DNA of 8,493 nucleotides from DATFWK01 sp035259345 (GCA_035259345.1 DATFWK010000005.1:1-8493), one strand, 5' to 3'; counted from the stretch's first letter, positions 1 through 7,517 are shown. Numbers and translations are program-made. The notes: generated from the letters alone by a model not told the origin.

Positions 1-1369
<1,369 letters not shown>

Positions 1370-1370
<1 letters not shown>

Positions 1371-2125
1371 CAGCCGCCCGCCTTCGTGGCGGCCTGCGCC
1401 TGCTGGAGCCATGCGCGGAACCCCTCGGGCGACATCACGACCATGCGGCTGCGCATGACGGCGTGGCCGATGCCGCAGAGCTCCGCGCACACGATGTTGT
1501 ACGTGTGTCCCGCGGTGTCTGGCTTCATCGTGAATCGAACCTGGGTGTTGGTTATGCCGGGCACGGCGTCGCCCTTGATGCGCGTCTCGAAGACGAAGAA
1601 GTCGTGGATGACGTCGACGGAGTGGAGGCGGAGCACGATCTGGGTGCCCGCCGGCACGCGCAGGTCACCGGTGGTGACGCCGGTGCCCGGGTAGGTGAAC
1701 TGCCACAGGAACTGCTGGGCGGTCACGTCCACGGTCATGCGGTCGGCCGGCGCGGCGAGCGCCTCGTTCTTGTGGAGCACGAGCGCCGCCCAGATCGCGG
1801 TCACGACGAGCATCAGTGTCGGGATCGCCGTCCACACCACCTCGAGCTTGGTGTTGCCGTGGACCGGCGGGCCGTCCTCCTCGTCCCCCGGGCTCGCCCG
1901 GAACCTCCACACCGAGTAGAGCAGGAACGTGAGGACGATCGTGAAGATGAAGATGCTCGCGAAGACCGTCCACCAGATCAGCGGGTCGACGCGGTCGGCC
2001 TCCTCCGAGGACGCGTCCGGCAGCCAGTTGATGAGCAGCGCGACCGCGACGCTCACCCCGGCGATCACCACCGCGAGGACGGCGATCGGCAGCGTGTGAG
2101 GGCTCTTCAAAAGCCTCCCGGGCAC
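1370..2125 (-). CDS. ctaC: Cytochrome c oxidase subunit II with CuA site
   Basis: This subunit (also called CoxB) accepts electrons from cytochrome c at a binuclear CuA centre outside the membrane and passes them to subunit I. The 251-residue protein has hydrophobic helices at about 12-33, 50-72 and 97-117; the first may be an uncleaved anchor or signal, and no lipobox cysteine is present. A periplasmic cupredoxin domain follows. CuA ligands are H174 (DVIHDFF) and C213, E215, C217, H221 and M224 in CAELCGIGHAVM. W141 in QQFLWQF sits where the electron-entry aromatic is expected. No C-terminal cytochrome c domain is present, so this is not a caa3-type fusion, although subunit I is A2-type. The GTG start was chosen because a TANNNT box lies exactly six bases upstream. 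An in-frame TTG at 2110, after GGGAGG, is a weaker alternative. The gene overlaps ctaD by one base. Confidence 0.96.
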
Positions 2126-2131
2126 GGGGCG

Positions 2132-2137
2132 ACCCTA
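2132..2137 (-). promoter_or_regulatory. Probable -10 box of a leaderless coxB promoter
   Basis: On the minus strand TAGGGT is followed by CGCCCC and then the GTG start of coxB, giving TANNNT-N6-start. This is the spacing expected if transcription begins at the first base of the start codon. No good Shine-Dalgarno sequence precedes this GTG. No convincing -35 hexamer is visible; that region is occupied by the dyad at 2140-2164. The same arrangement precedes two other genes in this window. It is a sequence-based inference without transcript data. Confidence 0.55.
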
Positions 2138-2139
2138 CC

Positions 2140-2164
2140 ACGCGCTTCTCGTCTGGAAGCGCGT
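2140..2164 (-). promoter_or_regulatory. 9-bp inverted repeat between the MFS gene and coxB (hairpin or operator)
   Basis: Arms 2140-2148 (ACGCGCTTC) and 2156-2164 (GAAGCGCGT) are perfect complements around a 7-base loop. Read on the minus strand, the dyad begins 11 bases after the MFS stop codon and ends two bases before the predicted coxB -10 box. As RNA it would be a stable stem, but no U-tract follows, so it is not a standard intrinsic terminator. As DNA it covers the -35/spacer region of the coxB promoter, where a dimeric regulator could bind. The two roles cannot be separated from sequence. Confidence 0.55.
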
Positions 2165-2175
2165 TCAGGGCGGGG

Positions 2176-3399
2176 TCAAGCGTCCTTCGTCAGCGGGGCG
2201 GCGGGCCCTGGTGCGAGCCCGGCGACGCCCCGCGAGACGATCACGGCGCAGGCGGCGAAGAGCACTGCTCCGATCACGTAGGGCAGGCCCAGCCGCACCC
2301 CCAGCAGCGCCGTGCCGGCGACGGGCGCGATCACCCGTGCGGCGCCTCCGGTCGAGGCGAGCACGCCCAGCACCCCGCCCTGCTCCTCCGCCGACGCCCG
2401 CCGGGAGACAAGGCCAGTGACGGTCGGGAAGACGAGCCCGGACGAGGCGCTCATCAGCAGCAACACGAGCAGGAGCTCCCAGACCTCCTGGGTGGCCGCG
2501 AGCAAGGCCAGGCCCACCGCGGTCCCGATCAGGCCGGCCATGAGTACGCGAAGCTCGCCGCTGCGGCGTACGAGCGGGCGCACGGCGCCCCCCTGGACGG
2601 CGGCCACGATCACGCCGATGTAGGCGAAGACGAGGCCGGTGTCGGCGAGCGAGAAGTCGAAGCGACGCTCGGCGAACAGCGCGAACGTCGTCTCCATGGC
2701 GACGAACGCCAGCGTCCCGAGGAACGAGATCCAGACGAGCGGGGCCAGGTCGCGGCGCCCCAGCGCGTCGCGCAAGATCGCCCGGCGGCTGCGGGGGGCC
2801 AGCTCCCGCCGGTGGCGCGACTCCGGCAGGCGGCGCCACGCGAGGGCGAGGTTCCCGGCGGCGAGCGCGGCGGCGATGAAGAACGGCAGCCGGCGGTCCA
2901 CCGCAGCGAAGAGGCCGCCCATCGCGGGCCCGATGATGAAGCCGAGCCCGAACGCCGCGCCGATCATGCCCATCGCGCCGGCGCGCTCCTCCGGCTCGGT
3001 CACGTCGGCGACGTACGCCTGGGCCGCCGCGTACGAGGCGCCCGAGAGGCCGTCCAGGATCCTGGCCAGGAACAGCATCCACAGTGCCTGGGCGACCCCG
3101 AACAGCAGGCTGGCGACGCAGCTGCCCGCCAGCGAGACCAGGATCACCGGGCGCCGGCCGACGCGGTCGGAGAGCCTGCCGAGCACCGGCGCGAAGACGA
3201 ACTGCATGAACGCGTACGAGGCGGTCAGCAGGCCGACCGTGATCTCCCGCGCGCCGAAGTCCTCGGCGTAGAGCGGCGCCAGCGGGATGACGATCCCGAA
3301 GCCGATGAGGTCGATCAGGACCGTCGTCCAGACGATCCCGAGCGGCGTGATCAGGAACGCGCCGCGGCCACCGCGGCGGGACCTGCCGCTTCGCCGCAT
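2176..3399 (-). CDS. MFS transporter, TetA-like DHA1 drug:H+ antiporter family
   Basis: A 407-residue, roughly 12-helix inner-membrane secondary transporter. MFS motif A is GRLSDRVGRRP (about 74-84). ARILDGLSGASYAAAQAYVAD (about 112 onward) matches the TetA/DHA1 helix-4 region, followed by EPEERAGAMGM. The antiporter motif C region is GFIIGPAMGG (about 153-162). Helix 1 carries an acidic residue in LIDLIGFGIVIP, as in TetA-type H+-coupled exporters. A basic loop near residues 192-210 separates the two six-helix halves. I chose the ATG at 3399 because GGAG lies six bases upstream. A GTG at 3411, overlapping the ctaB stop by one base (TAGTG), would add four residues. The substrate cannot be told from sequence. 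The position between ctaB and coxB is unexpected and suggests co-transcription with oxidase genes; a role in copper or haem handling is only a guess. Confidence 0.9.
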   Translation of the reverse strand: MRRSGRSRRGGRGAFLITPLGIVWTTVLIDLIGFGIVIPLAPLYAEDFGAREITVGLLTASYAFMQFVFAPVLGRLSDRVGRRPVILVSLAGSCVASLLFGVAQALWMLFLARILDGLSGASYAAAQAYVADVTEPEERAGAMGMIGAAFGLGFIIGPAMGGLFAAVDRRLPFFIAAALAAGNLALAWRRLPESRHRRELAPRSRRAILRDALGRRDLAPLVWISFLGTLAFVAMETTFALFAERRFDFSLADTGLVFAYIGVIVAAVQGGAVRPLVRRSGELRVLMAGLIGTAVGLALLAATQEVWELLLVLLLMSASSGLVFPTVTGLVSRRASAEEQGGVLGVLASTGGAARVIAPVAGTALLGVRLGLPYVIGAVLFAACAVIVSRGVAGLAPGPAAPLTKDA

Positions 3400-3410
3400 T
3401 TCGGGCTCCA

Positions 3411-4319
3411 CTACCTGATGATCGCCGCGTCGACCGCCATGGCCACGAACAGCAGGGCAAGGTACAGCATCGACCAGGAGAAGACCGCGCGGGCACGGTG
3501 CTCGTCCGGCCGCCGGGCGAGCCGGACGGCGAGCGCGACGAAGACGGCGCCGAGCACGAGGGCGGCGACGAGGTAGAACGCCCCGACCACGCCGGCCGCC
3601 GAGGGCAGCAGGCTCACGCCCACGAGCACGACGGTCCAGAGCAGCACCTGCCGGGCCGTCGCGTCGGTGCCGCGCACCACCGGCAGCATCGGCACGCCGG
3701 CCTGCGCGTAGTCGCGGCGCAGGAGCAGCGACAGCGCCCAGAAGTGGGGCGGCGTCCAGTAGAAGATCACGGCGAACATCAGGATGGCGCCGAGCTGCAG
3801 GTCACCCGTGACCGCCGCCCAGCCGACGAGCGGCGGCACCGCGCCCGCGGCGCCCCCGATCACGATGTTCTGGGTGGTCGAGCGCTTCAGCCAGAGCGTG
3901 TAGAGCAGCACGTAGAGCGCGAAGCCGAGCAGGGCGAGCCCGGCCGCGAGCCAGTCGGCGCCCAGGCCCAGCACCAGCACGCTGGCGGCCCCGAGCAGCA
4001 GCCCGAAGCCCAGGGCGTGCGGGGCCGAGATCCGTCCCGCGACGACCGGCCGTGCGGCCGTGCGCGCCATGCGCGCGTCGATGTCGCGGTCGACGACCTG
4101 GTTGATCGCGTTGGCGCCGCCGGCGGCCATCGCGCCGCCCACCATCGTCCAGAGCACGAGCCAGCCGTCGGGCCAGCCCCGGTCCGCGACGATCATCGCG
4201 AGCAGCGTGGTCAAGAGGAGCAGCGAGATGATGCGCGGCTTCGTCAGGCGGACGTAGTCCGCGACGACCCCGAGGACGCCGTGGCGCGACGCGGCGGCGG
4301 TTACGGCCCCGGTCGTCAC
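3411..4319 (-). CDS. ctaB: Protoheme IX farnesyltransferase (haem O synthase)
   Basis: An integral membrane prenyltransferase of the UbiA superfamily. It transfers a farnesyl group from farnesyl diphosphate to the vinyl group of haem B, giving haem O, the precursor of haem A for aa3 oxidase. The 302-residue length is normal for the family. LTKPRI (about 25-30) opens the core. The first aspartate-rich motif is N73-xxx-D77-xxx-D81 in NQVVDRDIDARMART. YTLWLKRSTTQN-IVIGGAAGAVPPLVGW (about 140-167) and YWTPPHFW with DYAQAGVPMLPVV (about 187-215) are CtaB-specific signatures. About nine hydrophobic helices are visible. The open frame extends upstream to 4424, but that part is Arg/Pro/Gly-rich and overlaps the preceding gene. 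The GTG at 4319 gives a 4-base GTGA overlap with the upstream stop and a GAGGG box just before it, so it is preferred. The stop lies against the MFS gene, indicating coupled expression. Confidence 0.96.
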   Translation of the reverse strand: MTTGAVTAAASRHGVLGVVADYVRLTKPRIISLLLLTTLLAMIVADRGWPDGWLVLWTMVGGAMAAGGANAINQVVDRDIDARMARTAARPVVAGRISAPHALGFGLLLGAASVLVLGLGADWLAAGLALLGFALYVLLYTLWLKRSTTQNIVIGGAAGAVPPLVGWAAVTGDLQLGAILMFAVIFYWTPPHFWALSLLLRRDYAQAGVPMLPVVRGTDATARQVLLWTVVLVGVSLLPSAAGVVGAFYLVAALVLGAVFVALAVRLARRPDEHRARAVFSWSMLYLALLFVAMAVDAAIIR

Positions 4320-4507
4320 GCGACCCTCGCCACCAGGACCACGAGCACGACGAGGAAGGCGATCGGCAGGAGCACCCAGAGGCGCTCCAGGGCGGCGGCC
4401 CGCGCGCTTCCCGCGGCGGCCCACTCGCCCCGGGCGATCAGCGCCACGGGCGCCGCGATCAGGAGCACGGCGGCGAGGAGGACGTACCAGCCCACGACGG
4501 CGAGCAT
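4316..4507 (-). CDS. Small two-helix membrane protein heading the ctaB cluster
   Basis: A 63-residue hydrophobic protein I do not recognise as a named family. Two predicted membrane helices (about 3-25 and 43-62) flank a short Ala/Arg-rich loop (GEWAAAGSARAAALER). The second helix begins LERLWVLLPIAFLVVL, which by eye resembles the start of the last CoxB helix (LEVVWTAIP), a weak likeness that may only reflect shared membrane-entry features. Its TGA stop overlaps the ctaB GTG by four bases (GTGA), so the two are probably translationally coupled and the product may be an assembly or accessory subunit of the oxidase. The ATG at 4507 is the only sensible start. The frame is open to 4663, but the extension is Pro/Arg/Gly-rich and runs into the repeat element. 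No clear Shine-Dalgarno or TANNNT box fits this start. Existence is likely; function is unknown. Confidence 0.7.
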   Translation of the reverse strand: MLAVVGWYVLLAAVLLIAAPVALIARGEWAAAGSARAAALERLWVLLPIAFLVVLVVLVARVA

Positions 4508-4574
4508 AACCCAGGACCCGCGGCCGGAACCGGGCCGGTCGTCCCGCTTTGACCCGGGCGGGCGCCCTCCGGGG

Positions 4575-4596
4575 CTAGTGCTCCGTCCCAGGAGTC
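4575..4596 (+). repeat. Left terminal inverted repeat (with flanking C-TA)
   Basis: Twenty-two bases beginning CTAGTGCTCCGTCCC match the reverse complement of 4760-4781 at 20 of 22 positions; the differences are at repeat positions 12 (T/C) and 18 (G/A). Homology does not continue into the flanks: GGGG lies outside this end and GCTG outside the other. Such a sharp loss of symmetry is expected at an element boundary. Confidence 0.8.
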
Positions 4597-4778
4597 CGTT
4601 GCATGGCCGGGGTGCGAAACGCCGGCCGGGCAAGGACGCAGCCTGCGCCCCATATCCGGGCATATGGGCGCAGGCGAGGACACAGCCCCCGAGGCGGAGG
4701 TATGTCGAGGCGATGCAGTTCGCACCCGGCCGAGCGTTGCAGCCGCCGGGTGGCGACGAGACTTCTGGGGCGGAGCAC
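4578..4778. mobile_element. MITE-like non-autonomous element, about 201 bp, TA-flanked
   Basis: The divergent intergenic region is mostly filled by a sequence with near-identical inverted ends, GTGCTCCGTCCCAGGAGTC at the left and, as reverse complement, GTGCTCCGCCCCAGAAGTC at the right (2 mismatches in 19). Each end abuts TA, at 4576-4577 and 4779-4780; the base outside is C on the left and G on the right, so removing the element and one TA restores CTAG. Insertion into CTAG with TA duplication is the known habit of IS630/Tc1-mariner elements. Inside are a second inverted pair (4605-4618 with 4719-4731), a strong central hairpin and a direct repeat. No transposase or credible ORF is present, so any movement would need an enzyme encoded elsewhere. 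An alternative is a non-mobile palindromic intergenic repeat. Outside it, 4508-4574 holds only GC-rich sequence with no clear promoter for the minus-strand genes. Confidence 0.6.
4641..4675. repeat. Central hairpin of the intergenic element
   Basis: Left arm 4641-4655 (GCCTGCGCCCCATAT) and right arm 4662-4675 (ATATGGGCGCAGGC) form 14 base pairs with a single bulged C near 4648 and a six-base loop CCGGGC. A near-copy direct repeat, AGGACRCAGCC, lies at 4633-4643 and 4677-4687 and brackets the stem. The fold would form on either strand as RNA. No U-tract follows, so terminator function is doubtful; structured cores of this kind are common in MITEs. Confidence 0.75.
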
Positions 4779-4781
4779 TAG
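4760..4781 (-). repeat. Right terminal inverted repeat (with flanking TA-G)
   Basis: The reverse complement begins CTAGTGCTCCGCCCC and pairs with the left end at 4575-4596. Its outermost TA (4779-4780) also supplies the first two bases of the predicted -10 box TAGGCT of the downstream flavoprotein gene, so the element boundary lies inside that promoter. Confidence 0.8.
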
Positions 4782-4784
4782 GCT
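4779..4784 (+). promoter_or_regulatory. Probable -10 box of the flavoprotein gene, leaderless
   Basis: TAGGCT is followed by six bases (GGGTGC) and then the GTG start at 4791, the same TANNNT-N6-start geometry seen before coxB and glcD. No Shine-Dalgarno sequence sits at a usable distance; the nearest GGAG (4772-4775) is too far away. Any -35 contact would now fall inside the right arm of the inserted element, where no TTGACA-like hexamer is obvious. Confidence 0.5.
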
Positions 4785-4790
4785 GGGTGC

Positions 4791-6071
4791 GTGCCCCACG
4801 ACCTGCTCGTGCTCGGCGCGGGTCCGGCCGGGCTCGGCGCCGCCCTCGAGGCCGCGCGCGCCGGCGCCCGCGTGGCGATCGCCGACGGGGCCGACCGGGT
4901 CGGCGGGCTGTGCGTGACGCTCCGCCGCGACGGCCTCGCATACGACCTCGGCGGGCACATCCCCTTCGTCCGCGACGAGCGCCGCCGCCGCTGGCTCGAG
5001 GAGCTCCTCGGCGGCGACCTCGTCCGGGTCCGCCGGCCGGTGGCCTGCGTGCTCGACGGCCACGTCGTCCGTGGGCGCTACCTCGACCAGCGCCCGCCCG
5101 CGACGGCGGGCGGCGACGGGGACGGCGGGTCGGCGTACGACTTCCTGGCCGCCCGCTTCGGCGCCGGCTTCGTCGAGCGCACCATGCGCAGGTACCTCGA
5201 GAAGGTCGACGGCATGCCGCTGGAGCGCATCCCGGCGATCCGGCCGAAGCGGCTCATGGAGGACCAGGCCGCGCCGGACGGCTTCTGGTACCCCGCCGAA
5301 GGCATCGGCCAGCTCATGGACGCGATGGCGGCCGCGGCCGAGGCTCTCGGCGCCGAGCTCCTGCTCGGCCGGCGGGTCGAGCAGATCGCGGTCTCCGGCA
5401 GCCGCGTCCGGGCGGTGACCCTGCAGGGGCCGGACGGCCCGGCCGAGGTCGCAGCCGGGGCCGTGGTCGCCGGCCTCCCGCCGACCGTCGTCGCCCGGCT
5501 CGTCGAGCCGCCGCCGGCCGCCGACCTCCCGTCGTTCCCGATGCGGGCGGCCGCGCTCGTCTACCTCGTGCTCGACCGCGGGCCGCTCACGCCGGAGCCG
5601 TGGATCCAGGTGGACGACCCCCGGGTGCCGTTCGCCCGCATGTTCGAGGTGGCGAACTGGAGCACCCGGCTCGTCCCGGACGGGCGCACGGTGCTCGGCT
5701 GCGAGTGCTACGCCGACCCGGGGAGCGCGCTCTGGTCGATGAGCGACGCCGAGCTCGCCCAGGCGTGCGCCGCCGCGCTCCGGGACCCGCTCGGGCTCCT
5801 CGACGAGCCGGAGGCCGCGCGGCTGGCCGAGGTCGTGCGCATCCCGCGCGCGTGGCCGCTCGTCGCCCTCGACCGCCTGGCCGCGGCCCGGCGGGCGGCC
5901 GGGCTCCTGGACGGCCTCGGCGGGCTCCAGGTGGCGCAGGGCGGCGACGTCGTGCAGGCGATCGAGGCCGGCGAGCGGGCCGCGCACGCCGTGCTCGCGG
6001 GCTCCCCCGGAACGGCCGGGGCCGACGGGACCCAGGCCGGAGCCGGTGCGGATGCCCTCAGCTACGGTTGA
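4791..6071 (+). CDS. FAD-dependent oxidoreductase, amine-oxidase / protoporphyrinogen-oxidase-like superfamily
   Basis: A 426-residue soluble flavoprotein. The N-terminus is a Rossmann FAD-binding fold: G9-x-G11-xx-G14 in LVLGAGPAGLGAALEAA, then DRVGGLCVTLRRDGLAYDLGGH (about 35-56), the GG-containing segment typical of amine oxidases, HemG/HemY and UDP-galactopyranose mutase-like enzymes. YLEKVDGMPLERIPA (about 135-149) corresponds to the YxEKVWG region of that group, with Asp in place of Trp. FWYPAEGIGQLMDAM (about 165-179) is the usual second motif. The C-terminal FAD contact appears as QGGDVVQAIEAGERAA, followed by a Gly/Ala-rich tail of about 25 residues. The substrate is not identifiable. 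A porphyrinogen or carotenoid-type oxidation is possible by family, but nearby ctaB is divergently transcribed and proves nothing. The GTG start is backed by the TANNNT box six bases upstream and by the Rossmann strand beginning at residue 4. glcD starts three bases after the stop. Confidence 0.88.
   Translation: MPHDLLVLGAGPAGLGAALEAARAGARVAIADGADRVGGLCVTLRRDGLAYDLGGHIPFVRDERRRRWLEELLGGDLVRVRRPVACVLDGHVVRGRYLDQRPPATAGGDGDGGSAYDFLAARFGAGFVERTMRRYLEKVDGMPLERIPAIRPKRLMEDQAAPDGFWYPAEGIGQLMDAMAAAAEALGAELLLGRRVEQIAVSGSRVRAVTLQGPDGPAEVAAGAVVAGLPPTVVARLVEPPPAADLPSFPMRAAALVYLVLDRGPLTPEPWIQVDDPRVPFARMFEVANWSTRLVPDGRTVLGCECYADPGSALWSMSDAELAQACAAALRDPLGLLDEPEAARLAEVVRIPRAWPLVALDRLAAARRAAGLLDGLGGLQVAQGGDVVQAIEAGERAAHAVLAGSPGTAGADGTQAGAGADALSYG
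6063..6068 (+). promoter_or_regulatory. Probable internal leaderless -10 box for glcD
   Basis: TACGGT, the last two sense codons of the flavoprotein gene, is followed by TGACGG (its stop codon plus three bases) and then the ATG of glcD, again TANNNT-N6-start. glcD could therefore be transcribed independently of the upstream gene as well as by read-through. No Shine-Dalgarno sequence and no strong -35 are visible. Confidence 0.45.
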
Positions 6072-6074
6072 CGG

Positions 6075-7517
6075 ATGAGGCTCGCCGCCCACCCCGCCGA
6101 GCGGTTCCGGGCACTCCTCGGCGACGACGGGGTGATCGACCACCCGCTGGAGCGCGAGCTCTACGCGAGGGACGGCTCGGTCTCCGAGGGCGAGTGCGGC
6201 CTGGTCGTGATGCCGGAGACGGCCGAGCAGGTCGCCGGCTGCGTCCGGCTGGCCCGGGAGCTCGGCATGGCGATCGTCCCGCGGGGCTCGGGCACGGGGC
6301 TTGCGGGCGGGGCGGTGCCGCTGGCCGGCGGCCTCGTGATCTCGGTCGCGCGCATGCGGCGCATCCTCGAGATCGACGTCGAGACGCCGTGCGCGTGGGT
6401 CGAGCCCGGGGTGCTGAACCTGGACGTGACGGCGGCCGTCCGCCACCTCGGCCTCCATTACGCGCCGGACCCCTCGAGCCAGCAGGCGTGCTCGATCGGC
6501 GGCAACGTGGCCACGAACGCGGGCGGCCCGCATTGCCTCTCCTACGGCGTCACCGCCCAGCACGTGCTGGCCGTCGAGGTCGTGCTCGCCGACGGCAGCG
6601 TCGTGATGCTGGGCGGCCTGGCGCCGGACCCGCCGGGCTACGACCTCCGCGGCCTCTTCGTCGGCAGCGAGGGCACGCTCGGCATCGCGACGCGCATCTG
6701 CGTGCGGCTCATGCGCGACCCGCCCGCGGTGCGGACGATGCTCCTCGACTTCGCGGCCGTGCACGACGCCAGCGAGTGCGTGAGCGGGATCATCGCCGCG
6801 GGCGTCGTCCCGGCGGCCATCGAGATGATGGACCGGGGGATGGTGGGCGCCGTCGAGCCGTTCGTCCGCGCCGGGCTGCCGCTCGACGCCGCGGCGGTGG
6901 TGCTGGTCGAGGTGGACGGCACTCCGGGCGAGGTCGCCGCCCAGACCGCGCTCGTCGAGCGGGTCGCCGCCGGCCACGGCGTCCGCGACGTGCGGATCGC
7001 GCGCGACGAGGCCGAGCGCCAGCTGCTCTGGAAGGCGCGGAAGAACGCCTTCGGCGCGATGGCCCGGGTCGCCCCGAACTACTACCTGCACGACTGCGTG
7101 GTGCCCCGCACCCGCCTCGCCGAGGTGCTCGACCGGGTCGCCGAGATCGCCGAGCAGCGTGACCTCGTGATCGTGAACGTCTTCCACGCCGGGGACGGGA
7201 ACCTGCACCCGCTGATCGGCTTCGACCGGCGCGACCCCGAGCAGACCGAGCGGGTGATGGCGGCCGGGCGGGAGATCATCGAGACGTGCATGGCGGCAGG
7301 CGGCGTCCTCACGGGCGAGCACGGCGTCGGCCTCGAGAAGCGCGACTTCATGCCACTCCAGTTCAGCGAGGTCGACCTGGCCGCCCAGGCCTGCACCCGG
7401 CGCGCCTTCGACCCGGCCGGCGTGCTCAACCCCGAGAAGGTGCTGCCGCTCGGCAGCCGCTGCGGGGAGCCGCAGGCGGCGGCGCTCGGCGCGCTGCCCG
7501 AGGGGGTGTGGGTGTGA
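6075..7517 (+). CDS. glcD: Glycolate oxidase FAD-linked subunit (FAD-binding PCMH / FAD_oxidase_C)
   Basis: A 480-residue flavoprotein close to the usual GlcD length (about 500). It belongs to the VAO/PCMH FAD family; in GlcDEF-type enzymes this subunit oxidises glycolate (or D-lactate) to the 2-oxo acid and hands electrons through the Fe-S subunit GlcF to the quinone pool. The FAD domain shows PRGSGTGLAGG (about 69-79), PDPSSQQACSIGGNVATNAGG (about 131-151) and GSEGTLGIATR (about 198-207). The C-terminal domain shows KARKNAFGA (about 320-328), VNVFHAGDGNLHPLIGF (about 367-383) with the metal/substrate-site His residues, GEHGVGLEKR (about 414-423) and FDPAGVLNPEKVLP (about 445-458). All expected motifs are intact. 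The ATG start lies three bases after the preceding stop and six bases after a TANNNT box. The last four bases overlap glcE (GTGA). Exact substrate (glycolate versus D-lactate or another 2-hydroxy acid) is not settled by sequence. Confidence 0.94.
   Translation: MRLAAHPAERFRALLGDDGVIDHPLERELYARDGSVSEGECGLVVMPETAEQVAGCVRLARELGMAIVPRGSGTGLAGGAVPLAGGLVISVARMRRILEIDVETPCAWVEPGVLNLDVTAAVRHLGLHYAPDPSSQQACSIGGNVATNAGGPHCLSYGVTAQHVLAVEVVLADGSVVMLGGLAPDPPGYDLRGLFVGSEGTLGIATRICVRLMRDPPAVRTMLLDFAAVHDASECVSGIIAAGVVPAAIEMMDRGMVGAVEPFVRAGLPLDAAAVVLVEVDGTPGEVAAQTALVERVAAGHGVRDVRIARDEAERQLLWKARKNAFGAMARVAPNYYLHDCVVPRTRLAEVLDRVAEIAEQRDLVIVNVFHAGDGNLHPLIGFDRRDPEQTERVMAAGREIIETCMAAGGVLTGEHGVGLEKRDFMPLQFSEVDLAAQACTRRAFDPAGVLNPEKVLPLGSRCGEPQAAALGALPEGVWV

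Noticed and set aside
4320..4424. N-terminal extension of ctaB by 35 residues
   Set aside because: The extension is Arg/Pro/Gly-rich, overlaps the membrane-protein gene out of frame, and the GTGA overlap start at 4319 gives the normal CtaB length.
4549..4554. TTGACC as a -35 box for the flavoprotein gene before insertion of the element
   Set aside because: Even with the element removed, the spacer to TAGGCT would be about 21 bases, longer than usual, so the match may be chance.
4508..4663. Upstream extension of the 63-residue membrane protein
   Set aside because: The added 52 residues are basic, Pro/Gly-rich and partly encoded by the inserted repeat element, so they are unlikely to be native.
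4603..4917. ORF of 104 codons within and beyond the intergenic element (possible transposase remnant)
   Set aside because: It shows no recognisable transposase motif and simply follows the high GC content; it runs out of frame into the flavoprotein.
4664..7162. Plus-strand open frame of 832 codons
   Set aside because: It is an Arg/Pro/Gly-rich out-of-frame reading of the flavoprotein and glcD genes.
4575..7322. Minus-strand open frame of 915 codons opposite the flavoprotein and glcD
   Set aside because: It is low-complexity His/Arg/Asp/Gly sequence with no motif, lying opposite clear FAD enzymes, and it ends only in the repeat element.
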